Source: a virus. From it: 21,292 nt of DNA. Below are positions 1 to 5,712 of the stretch, one piece after another. The notes beneath the pieces were generated by a model, which was given only the letters and a program-made list of their open reading frames with translations, did not search any database and had not been told where the DNA came from. The stretch covers positions 1 to 21,292 of IMG/VR virus record IMGVR_UViG_3300034062_000911; one strand, 5' to 3'. Both the position numbers and the translations under genes were made by a program. Positions within the stretch are counted from its first letter, which is position 1. Every line of letters begins with the position of its first letter.

Positions 1-344
1 CTACAGACGATGAAGATGTTGTGTTCCCAGATACAGTTATCACAATCAATACACAGCCAATTAGCAATACAGCCGCCGCATTTAGTGCAGTTAGCTTCAC
101 AGTTGTTACATCGACTCTACCAGTTGGTACAACAGTCAACCATCGTTGGCAACGTGCCGCAAATGCGAACGTAGCATTTGTAGACTTGACAAACGCAGGT
201 ACATACACTGGCGCCAATACAGCAACATTGAACATTGCAAACAATGGCGTTGCAGTAAGCGGTTCTATCTACCGTGTTCAGTTGTCAGCCGCAGGCGTTA
301 CTGCAAACACAGTATCCGCAAACGCAGTATTGACAGTTGCTTAA
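1..344 (+). CDS. C-terminal part of an Ig-like-domain phage structural protein (5' truncated)
   Basis: The frame is open from base 3 to the stop at 342-344, with no stop before the left edge. The gene therefore begins outside the window, and the GTG at 21 is only an internal codon. About 114 residues are visible. They carry a T-Q-P opening, a W-Q core strand (HRWQRA), alternating Val/Thr strands and a final A-V-L-T-V-A, the usual pattern of bacterial and phage Ig-like beta-sandwich domains. Such domains decorate capsids, tail tubes and fibres of T4-like phages and may bind cell-surface glycans weakly. The product is rich in Ala, Thr, Val and Asn and has no cysteine. It is followed by a strong terminator, so it is the last gene of its unit. 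Which structural protein carries the domain cannot be told from this fragment. Confidence 0.7.
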   Translation, partial: TDDEDVVFPDTVITINTQPISNTAAAFSAVSFTVVTSTLPVGTTVNHRWQRAANANVAFVDLTNAGTYTGANTATLNIANNGVAVSGSIYRVQLSAAGVTANTVSANAVLTVA

Positions 345-353
345 TGAAAACAT

Positions 354-375
354 GGGGGCTTAACAGCCCCCTTTT
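354..375 (+). terminator. Rho-independent terminator
   Basis: A perfect 7-bp GC-rich stem (GGGGGCT / AGCCCCC, 354-360 and 365-371) with a TAAC loop is followed directly by TTTT (372-375). It lies 9 bases after the stop of the Ig-like structural gene and about 60 bases before the next start. This is the cleanest intrinsic terminator in the window. Confidence 0.9.
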
Positions 376-432
376 GATCCGAGTCCCGGAAGTAGCATTC
401 CCATTCAATTGGGTTTAAATTAAGGAATAGAA

Positions 433-969
433 ATGGCAGATAAAAAAGTAACGCAGTTAACAGCATTGACTGCACCAGCAAACACAGATTTGCTTTTAAT
501 CATTGATGATCCAGCAGGTTCACCGATATCTAAGAAGATTACAGTTGAAGACTTGTTTGGCAAAACATCTACACTTAGTGTGTCTGCAATCAATATCACA
601 TCAACTGGTGATACTACGCTTGCCGCAAATAACTTCACGATTGACTCTACAACAAATATCACGCTAACCCGTGGTGTTGTAATCAATGAAGATGGCGCAG
701 ACAGCGACACACGCATTGAAACTGACAATCAAGCAAACATGTTCTTTGTTGATGCTTCAGCAGACGCAATTGGTGTTATGACAAACGCACCAACAGAAGC
801 ACTTGATATTAACTCTGACGCAATTAGAATTCGTACACCACAAACTCCAGCGAGTGGTAATAATACGGCAGTTGGTTGGGGTGTGGGTACAATCACTTGG
901 GATGCAAATTACATTTATGTTGCCGCAAATTCAACACATATTGTAAGGGCAGCATTGACAGCGTTCTAA
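433..969 (+). CDS. Phage virion structural (fibre-like) protein
   Basis: This 178-residue protein starts at ATG 433 behind an AAGGAA ribosome site (422-427). The N-terminus (MADKKVTQLTAL, then NTDLLLIIDDP and SKKITVEDLF, residues 1-43) matches the opening segment that I recall from many fibre and appendage proteins of T4-like marine phages, where 'VTxLtalt...tDll.vvdd' precedes beta-rich repeats. The middle (about 50-130) has alternating hydrophobic and Thr/Asn/Asp strands with I-T-S-T-G-D-T-T type turns, suggesting a trimeric beta-helical stalk. The C-terminus holds a small aromatic/Gly domain ending in the motif ANSTHIVRAAL. There is no catalytic motif and no signal peptide. It is probably a short whisker, fibre or head decoration. 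The Ala-Ala near the C-terminus is encoded GCA-GCA and makes the only GCAGC in the window. Structural role is likely; exact position in the virion is unknown. Confidence 0.65.
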   Translation: MADKKVTQLTALTAPANTDLLLIIDDPAGSPISKKITVEDLFGKTSTLSVSAINITSTGDTTLAANNFTIDSTTNITLTRGVVINEDGADSDTRIETDNQANMFFVDASADAIGVMTNAPTEALDINSDAIRIRTPQTPASGNNTAVGWGVGTITWDANYIYVAANSTHIVRAALTAF

Positions 970-1325
970 TGCATACATTAAACAATGATAACTTTGATGA
1001 GTACGCAGTAAGCAACTACTTTAATCCTAATTGCATATCTGTCTTAGAGTTTTTAGATGATTTGAAAATTATCAAGTACATTAAAAGACTCATAAACAAA
1101 TATGTAGACAAAAAGGAATTGAAAGAGAGATTGATTTTGAATCACATAATTTCTCTTTCAAATGTGTTTGGTGTTGAAGCGACAGTCAATATGTTAAGAT
1201 TTAAAATAGATAGTGAAAATCACGATGTGTTAAATGCGTTTTTCATTTATCTAGAATACGTTAAATTAGAAGATGTAGAAATTTTAGATTTAGCATTGTA
1301 CAACAATTTAAAGAAGAGCATATAA
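969..1325 (+). CDS. Conserved T4-like phage protein of unknown function
   Basis: The chosen start is the ATG at 969, sharing one base with the previous stop (TAATG). A longer reading from 876 would overlap the structural gene by 94 bases. The product is 118 residues, with no signal peptide or membrane segment. It looks mostly alpha-helical: an N-terminal FDEYAVSNYFNPNC segment, then LEFLDDLKIIKYIKRLINKY, then the core LKERLILNHIISLSNVFG and a final helix-rich part. The IKYIKRL...LKERLILNHI...L.NVFG pattern is one I recall from a small hypothetical conserved across T4-like cyanophages, next to structural or packaging genes. No Shine-Dalgarno is obvious, so translation is probably coupled to the upstream gene. 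The following gene starts immediately at 1326. Confidence 0.7.
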   Translation: MHTLNNDNFDEYAVSNYFNPNCISVLEFLDDLKIIKYIKRLINKYVDKKELKERLILNHIISLSNVFGVEATVNMLRFKIDSENHDVLNAFFIYLEYVKLEDVEILDLALYNNLKKSI

Positions 1326-2366
1326 GTGGCAAATTTAGTAGACTTATACTTAGTGTATAGAATTTTGAGGCTGTTCACTACTCCGTTCGCAGAGTGGGAC
1401 GCATACAAGTCTGGCGTCATTGATGCTGAAGGTAACATCATTGTTGATTCAGATAAAAGAACACCAGCACAAGATGATTCATTCACTAAGTTCGACTTGT
1501 TGATTCTAAAACTCAAAAGAGTCTTAGAAAAATTGCCGTTTGGTAAAACAAGACTTGCATCATATGCCGCCGCTTTGTTTTTACTCAAAGAAGAAAAGAA
1601 CATCAAAGAAGAAACGTTGAAAGAACAATTCTTAGATTACTATAACGGCAAGACATATCTATCTGAAGGCGTAGAAGAAGATATAGCAAACGTAACAGGC
1701 GGTATTGCAGGCTTAGATGGTAACCCTCCAGCAAGCAGAGCATTCTTACGTAGATTCGCAAAGAATGATGTGTTTGTTGTAGACACAGAACGATTCAACA
1801 AAGCACGTACTGGTAAAAAGAAATACCTTAAGTACGAGAAGTATGTTGGTAGTGATGAAGTTGGAAATGCAATTCGTGACTATGGTAGAAAGTATCCTAA
1901 GAAGCCAATCATTCTACAAGATGAGAGAACTGGCTCAATGATTTTCTTACGTCATGGTCGTAGTGGTATGTTCTCAGAGCAATTCAAACGTGAAGAGATT
2001 GTTGAGGAAGTTTCTCAATCACAATTGAAAGACTTAGAGACATACTTAGATAAATTGTTTAAAGTATTGAATGTTGACGTTTCATTCACTAAACATTTTT
2101 TAGATAGAGTAAACGATTCACGTAATGGCAAACCAATTACAGTAGATGAATTGCAGTTACTCTTCAAGAAGACAATTCAGAAGTACGGCAAGAAGATTCC
2201 TGCATTGGGACCTGATGCTGAAGCGGTATTGAATGATATGCAAACTCAAATCAATTTACCATTTGTATTGAAATGGGACAGAGATTCTGAAGAGTTAGAT
2301 TTGGTAGCAAAGACAGTTATGCGTAAGAAGAATTTTATGACGCATAATCAAAAATTCACAGTATAA
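1326..2366 (+). CDS. Conserved T4-like myovirus protein of unknown function
   Basis: A GTG start at 1326 directly follows the previous stop, with a purine-rich AAGAAGAG site about 9 bases upstream. The product is 346 residues and soluble, with no signal peptide. Three parts can be seen: an N-terminal segment (1-90) with a YLVYRILRLFTTPF motif and a hydrophobic SYAAALFLLKEE helix; a middle (about 100-235) rich in Lys, Arg, Gly and Tyr, with FLRRFAKNDVFVVD and a paired ILQDERTGSMIFL strand; and a C-terminal domain (about 240-346) with KHFLDRVNDSRNG, a KKYGKKIP segment and a terminal KTVMRKKNFMTHN. The N-terminal and C-terminal segments recall hypothetical proteins of T4-like cyanophages and pelagiphages. 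The highly basic C-terminus could contact nucleic acid, but no catalytic signature is recognised. Confidence 0.7.
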   Translation: MANLVDLYLVYRILRLFTTPFAEWDAYKSGVIDAEGNIIVDSDKRTPAQDDSFTKFDLLILKLKRVLEKLPFGKTRLASYAAALFLLKEEKNIKEETLKEQFLDYYNGKTYLSEGVEEDIANVTGGIAGLDGNPPASRAFLRRFAKNDVFVVDTERFNKARTGKKKYLKYEKYVGSDEVGNAIRDYGRKYPKKPIILQDERTGSMIFLRHGRSGMFSEQFKREEIVEEVSQSQLKDLETYLDKLFKVLNVDVSFTKHFLDRVNDSRNGKPITVDELQLLFKKTIQKYGKKIPALGPDAEAVLNDMQTQINLPFVLKWDRDSEELDLVAKTVMRKKNFMTHNQKFTV

Positions 2367-2375
2367 GGAAACGAT

Positions 2376-2495
2376 ATGTTAGAAACAATTTTTTGGATTT
2401 TAGTTGGTGCGTTTGCAGGTTGGCACTTTCCTCAACCTGAGTGGGCTAAGGCTTTAGAAACTAAAGTACGTTCACTATTCGCATCTAAAGAGTAA
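2376..2495 (+). CDS. Small membrane peptide, 39 residues, conserved in T4-like phages
   Basis: A short gene starts at ATG 2376 with a good AAGGAA ribosome site (2365-2370) and ends at TAA 2493-2495. The protein opens with one hydrophobic segment (residues 3-16, LETIFWILVGAFAG), then a conspicuous WHFPQPEWAKAL motif and a basic amphipathic tail (KVRSLFASKE). The GWHFPQPxWA motif is one I recall from tiny proteins of T4-like marine phages. It opens the membrane/lysis cluster, 5 bases before the next start. Its size and topology would allow a holin or antiholin-like role, but nothing in the sequence proves that. Confidence that it is a real gene is high because of the ribosome site, spacing and motif. 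Confidence 0.75.
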   Translation: MLETIFWILVGAFAGWHFPQPEWAKALETKVRSLFASKE

Positions 2496-2500
2496 TTGTT

Positions 2501-2965
2501 ATGTGGCAGATTATGTGGTTACTGAGTTTGATGCCCGATTGGTTTTACCATCTGATTGTTATTGTTTCATTACTAGGGTTGATTGTTGCAACCGTATTTA
2601 AGTTCATACCATATAGATTGCCTATTCAAGTTTTTGGTGCATTGCTATTACTATTCGGAGTATGGATGGAAGGCGGCATTGTGAACGAAGCTAAGTGGGA
2701 AGCAAGGGTAAAAGAGTTAGAAGAGAAAGTTAAGATAGCAGAAGAAAAATCTACAGAGAAGAATGTCGAGATACAAGAGAAAGTCGTAACCCAAACTAAA
2801 GTAGTTAGAGAAAAGGGAAGAGACATTATACAATACATCGACAGAGAAGTGGTGAAGAAGGAAGAAGTGGTTAAGTTTATAGAGAATTGCCCAATACCCA
2901 AAGATATTATAGATGCTCACAATGCCGCCGCTACCTTAAATAAAGCGATAGAGGCTAAGAAATGA
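2501..2965 (+). CDS. Two-TM, coiled-coil protein; candidate inner-membrane spanin
   Basis: This 154-residue protein starts at ATG 2501. Two hydrophobic segments lie at about residues 14-34 (YHLIVIVSLLGLIVATV) and 40-57 (LPIQVFGALLLLFGVW). A long charged coiled coil follows (about 63-125, rich in Glu, Lys and Val), then a small motif IENCPIPKDIIDAHNAAA with one Cys. This is the architecture of a Rz-type inner-membrane spanin, except that classical i-spanins have one N-terminal TM. Two TMs would leave both ends on the same side of the membrane, which fits a periplasmic coiled coil only if the N-terminus is outside. The next gene is a small lipoprotein overlapping by ATGA (2962-2965), the usual i-spanin/o-spanin arrangement. 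The function is inferred from topology and neighbour, not from a diagnostic motif. Confidence 0.6.
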   Translation: MWQIMWLLSLMPDWFYHLIVIVSLLGLIVATVFKFIPYRLPIQVFGALLLLFGVWMEGGIVNEAKWEARVKELEEKVKIAEEKSTEKNVEIQEKVVTQTKVVREKGRDIIQYIDREVVKKEEVVKFIENCPIPKDIIDAHNAAATLNKAIEAKK

Positions 2966-3228
2966 AAGCGTTAGCATGTTTATTGCTTATATTAATAGCT
3001 GGGTGTACAACTGTCGTTCCTGTGACACAGAAGTTTCCTGCCGCAATACCTGCATTAACTGAGAAGTGCGAAGACTTAAGAAAGATTGAAGGTGATAGAG
3101 TTGCTATTACTGACATGTTAAAAACGATTGTTGAAAACTATTCACTATACTATCAATGTTCTGCTAAGGTAGACGGATGGAATGAATGGTATCAACAGCA
3201 GAAGAAAATATACGAGGCTGTTAAATGA
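2962..3228 (+). CDS. Small lipoprotein, candidate outer-membrane spanin (o-spanin)
   Basis: This 88-residue protein has a short hydrophobic signal (residues 3-14) and a lipobox LIAGC with the lipidated Cys at residue 15, so it should be a lipoprotein processed by signal peptidase II. The mature part carries PVTQKFPAAIPAL, a Cys in EKCEDL, and a C-terminal motif YYQCSAKVDGWNEWYQQQKK. That last motif is shared, from memory, by small Rz1-like phage lipoproteins. The start overlaps the upstream coiled-coil gene by four bases (ATGA), implying coupled translation and a two-component spanin that would fuse inner and outer membranes at lysis. Unlike lambda Rz1 it is not embedded within the upstream gene and is not very proline-rich. 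Confidence 0.65.
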   Translation: MKALACLLLILIAGCTTVVPVTQKFPAAIPALTEKCEDLRKIEGDRVAITDMLKTIVENYSLYYQCSAKVDGWNEWYQQQKKIYEAVK

Positions 3229-3488
3229 AGAATATCATTTTAATAATTGCAGGACTTTTATTAGTTGGTTGTGCATCTAAAGATTATGCAGTTTACGTTG
3301 ACGCACAAAAGTCTATGTCTAAAGACGCAACATTAACAGAGACTGCAAGACTGTCTGCATTAGCAGAAATGGCAAAGAGCAATGATCCATCTGTACGTGC
3401 TACGGGTATCATGCTTTTGCAACAATTACAACAAGGCAGTAAACCTGTTGTCATTGAGCCTCCTAAAAAGAATTGGTTGGGATTATAA
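3225..3488 (+). CDS. Second small lipoprotein of the lysis cluster
   Basis: This 87-residue protein begins at ATG 3225, overlapping the previous stop by ATGA. The signal runs over residues 3-15 with lipobox LLVGC (Cys16). The mature region starts ASKDYAVYVDAQKSM, then an Ala/Leu/Met helix (TARLSALAEMAKSND) and a Gln-rich stretch (LLQQLQQG), ending in a Pro/Lys tail. Similar short lipoproteins with a YA.Y.DAQ opening accompany lysis or tail genes in other large phages (memory only). Two lipoproteins in tandem is unusual. This one could be an accessory spanin, an anti-superinfection lipoprotein at the cell envelope, or an envelope-remodelling factor. Confidence 0.65.
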   Translation: MKNIILIIAGLLLVGCASKDYAVYVDAQKSMSKDATLTETARLSALAEMAKSNDPSVRATGIMLLQQLQQGSKPVVIEPPKKNWLGL

Positions 3489-3919
3489 TGTCAACAGATA
3501 CGGTAGAAATAAAAGTTGATGTGGAAGTACTTAAGAATCAAGTATTGACAATCACACAACTTTGTGGTAAAATGGACTCAGTTATCGAGAAACTGGTGGA
3601 TAACCACGACCGTATGGTCAATCAAATATATACCGACATGGAAAAAAGAAAAGCAGACACTAACGCTGATATCAAAGAATTACATTCTAGAATTACCACT
3701 ATCAGCAGAGAAGTTGCAGATAAGGTTGAATTGACGGAACGTAGGATTATGGACGAGATTAAATCTCTCCGTGAAGATATCGCAGAACACAATAAAAAAG
3801 AAGATGATGACTTGAGAAAAATTCTTCAGTGGAAGTGGATGGTAGCTGGTGGTGTAGTTGTCCTTGCTTGGGTAATCTCCAACGTAAACTTAGCCGCACT
3901 ATCAAAAGTATTTAATTAA
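3488..3919 (+). CDS. Tail-anchored coiled-coil membrane protein
   Basis: The chosen start is ATG 3488, overlapping the previous stop by one base (TAATG). A TTG at 3473 in the same frame would add five residues inside the upstream gene and is less likely. The product is 143 residues. It opens with TVEIKVDVEVLKNQV, continues as a long coiled coil (about 15-110, with IEKLVDNHDRMV and DEIKSLREDIAEHNKKE), and ends in one hydrophobic segment (about 118-135, WKWMVAGGVVVLAWVISNV) with a short tail. A similar layout occurs in a conserved protein of T4-like marine phages. As the last gene of the lysis cluster, with a single C-terminal TM, it could be a holin partner or a membrane-tethered scaffold. No function is established here. 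Confidence 0.7.
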   Translation: MSTDTVEIKVDVEVLKNQVLTITQLCGKMDSVIEKLVDNHDRMVNQIYTDMEKRKADTNADIKELHSRITTISREVADKVELTERRIMDEIKSLREDIAEHNKKEDDDLRKILQWKWMVAGGVVVLAWVISNVNLAALSKVFN

Positions 3920-3948
3920 TTGACTTCCAGTCGAATGTACGCTATAAT
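3920..3948 (+). promoter_or_regulatory. Sigma70-type promoter for the replication/nucleotide operon
   Basis: TTGACT (3920-3925) and TATAAT (3943-3948) are separated by exactly 17 bases, a near-consensus housekeeping promoter. It sits in the 66-base gap between the membrane cluster and the primase gene. A second TATAAT (3972-3977) lies 8 bases before the primase ATG but has no matching -35. Recognition by host sigma70-like polymerase would fit early or middle expression of the primase-thyX-nrd operon. Confidence 0.75.
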
Positions 3949-3958
3949 GTACATTCGA
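3931..3958. repeat. Perfect 10-bp inverted repeat enclosing the -10 box
   Basis: TCGAATGTAC (3931-3940) and GTACATTCGA (3949-3958) are exact reverse complements, separated by 8 bases that contain the whole TATAAT. This looks like a dyad operator over a promoter. It could also form an RNA hairpin; a run of five T (3964-3968) begins 5 bases later, so weak termination of the upstream cluster is an alternative reading. Confidence 0.8.
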
Positions 3959-3985
3959 TAGACTTTTTGTATATAATGAGAAAAT

Positions 3986-5008
3986 ATGAGCATTTGGATT
4001 GACCAAAAGTACATTGGTACACTCTCGGTTCGCTTGGACAAATTTGTTCGCAAAGGCGACTACACCTATAACTTCAGATGCCCTATCTGCGGTGACTCCC
4101 AAACAAATAGAAACAAAGCACGTGGATACATCTTTGCACAAAAGGGTGGACTCTTCTACAAATGCCACAATTGTGCTGTCAGCATTTCACTTGGCAATCT
4201 AATCAAAGCTGTTGACCCAAACCTTTACAAAGAGTATTGCTTAGAGCGATACAAAGAAGGTGAGACTGGTCGCAAACCACACAAAGAACACGGATTCGTT
4301 TTTAAGCCTGTTGTATTTGGCAGTAACAAGACAGACAATCTAAAAGGTGTTTTGACTTCACTCTCTAAACTCAGCGATACGCATGAAGCTATCGTATACG
4401 CACGTTCTAGAAAGATTCCAGAAGATAAATTAAAGACACTCTATTACGTTGACAATGTTCAGAAGTTAAAAGTCTTTTCTCCAGAGTATGAAGAGAAGAT
4501 TGTAACTGAAGAACCTAGAATTGTCTTGCCGTTCTATGACAGAGATGGCGAGTTAGTTGGTTTAACTGCACGTGGTATTCGTGGTGAGAAACAGCGTTAT
4601 CTTGTAATGAAAATAAAAGATGATTCGCCCATGATTTACAACATGAACAACATAGATATAACACAGACTATTTTTGTTACTGAAGGTCCCATAGATAGTT
4701 TGTTCTTACCCAATGCAGTCGCAGTCGGCAACTCAAATCTGAAGTATGTACTCAATCACTTACCTAAAGATCAGTTAGTATTGATTTATGACAACGAACC
4801 ACGTAATAAAGAAATCGTCAGAGAAATCGGTGATGCAATTTTAGCAGACGCAAATGTGGTGATCTGGCCCAAATCATATCAAGAAAAAGATATAAATGAT
4901 ATGATACTAGCTAAAAGAACGCGGAATGAAATCCTCGATACGATAAATAAATTTACCTTTCGCGGCCCTAAGGCACTACTTGAATATAACATATGGAAGT
5001 TAAGATGA
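3986..5008 (+). CDS. 61: DNA primase, T4 gp61 type
   Basis: This 340-residue protein has the layout of T4 gp61, which with the gp41 helicase makes RNA primers for lagging-strand synthesis. An N-terminal zinc-binding module has Cys32, Cys35, Cys60 and Cys63 (RCPICGD ... YKCHNC). A TOPRIM-like catalytic part follows: LPFYDRDGELVGLTARG (about 181-197), IFVTEGPIDSLF with Glu233, and LIYDNEPRN with Asp269 and Glu271, plus a KDINDM segment near 301. The length matches gp61-like proteins. The start at ATG 3986 has the sequence GAGAAA upstream and lies just after the promoter/palindrome. It is the first gene of the operon, and its stop overlaps thyX by ATGA (5005-5008), so translation is coupled. No helicase gene is in the window. 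Confidence 0.9.
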   Translation: MSIWIDQKYIGTLSVRLDKFVRKGDYTYNFRCPICGDSQTNRNKARGYIFAQKGGLFYKCHNCAVSISLGNLIKAVDPNLYKEYCLERYKEGETGRKPHKEHGFVFKPVVFGSNKTDNLKGVLTSLSKLSDTHEAIVYARSRKIPEDKLKTLYYVDNVQKLKVFSPEYEEKIVTEEPRIVLPFYDRDGELVGLTARGIRGEKQRYLVMKIKDDSPMIYNMNNIDITQTIFVTEGPIDSLFLPNAVAVGNSNLKYVLNHLPKDQLVLIYDNEPRNKEIVREIGDAILADANVVIWPKSYQEKDINDMILAKRTRNEILDTINKFTFRGPKALLEYNIWKLR

Positions 5009-5712
5009 ACGTAAAACTGATAAGCTATTCACAACAAGCAATTGATGCAGACAAGCAAGACGAATTTGAATTTGATCTACCCAACTTACAAGACCTTGTA
5101 GCATACTGTGCAAGAGTATCAAATCCATCAAACCAAGCCAATAGCGAGACTTCAGAGAAACTAATTAAGTATCTCATTAAGCACAAGCATTGGTCGCCAC
5201 TTGAAATGGTGTCGGCATGCATGGAAATTGAAACAACAAGAGATATTGCAAGACAGTTATTACGCCATAGAAGTTTTTCGTTTCAAGAATTTAGTCAGAG
5301 ATATGCTGATCCTACAGCAGAGTTAGATGATGCTTTTGTTTTGCGTGAAGCAAGAATGCAAGACACAAAGAATCGCCAAAACTCCGTAGAACTTGATATG
5401 TCTGATGAAAATCAAAAACTATTAGCATACGAATGGGAACGTGCCCAGAAGCGAGTATTGTACGCAGTTAAAAAAGAATATGAATGGGCTATTAAGAATG
5501 GTATTGCAAAAGAGCAAGCGAGAGCAGTTTTGCCAGAGGGTCTTACAGTATCGAGACTCTACGCTAATGGCACACTTAGATCATGGATCCATTACATTGA
5601 TTTGAGAGATGGTAATGGAACACAAAAAGAACACGCAGAAATTGCAAGGGCGTGTGCTGAAGTAATTGCAAAGGTATTTCCAATAATTAAAAGTATACGA
5701 GAAGGAACTTGA
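5005..5712 (+). CDS. thyX: Flavin-dependent thymidylate synthase ThyX
   Basis: ThyX methylates dUMP to dTMP using methylene-tetrahydrofolate with FAD and NAD(P)H. The protein has 235 residues from ATG 5005, overlapping the primase stop by ATGA; a start at 4993 would lengthen the overlap needlessly. The diagnostic RHR-x7-S motif is at residues 87-97 (RHRSFSFQEFS), followed by QRY. VAYCARVSNPS (33-42), LEMVSACMEIETTRDIARQLL (67-86) and ARAVLPEGLTVSRLYANGTLRSW (172-194) fit the family. The C-terminal LRDGNGTQKEHAEIA is close to the usual dUMP-binding LR...aQ.EIR, except that the final Arg of EIR is Ala here. It sits directly before nrdA, giving a deoxynucleotide supply unit. Confidence 0.95.
   Translation: MNVKLISYSQQAIDADKQDEFEFDLPNLQDLVAYCARVSNPSNQANSETSEKLIKYLIKHKHWSPLEMVSACMEIETTRDIARQLLRHRSFSFQEFSQRYADPTAELDDAFVLREARMQDTKNRQNSVELDMSDENQKLLAYEWERAQKRVLYAVKKEYEWAIKNGIAKEQARAVLPEGLTVSRLYANGTLRSWIHYIDLRDGNGTQKEHAEIARACAEVIAKVFPIIKSIREGT

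Noticed and set aside
405-427. Possible late promoter (GTTTAAATTAAGG) before the structural gene at 433
   Set aside because: Poor match to a TATAAATA-type core, and the AAGG is better explained as the ribosome site.
876-968. Longer N-terminus for the gene at 969 (and similar upstream starts at 3473, 4993, 9021, 11293 and 13361)
   Set aside because: Each longer start extends into, or needlessly deepens the overlap with, the upstream gene, while an overlapping or better-spaced start exists at 969, 3488, 5005, 9048, 11302 and 13478.
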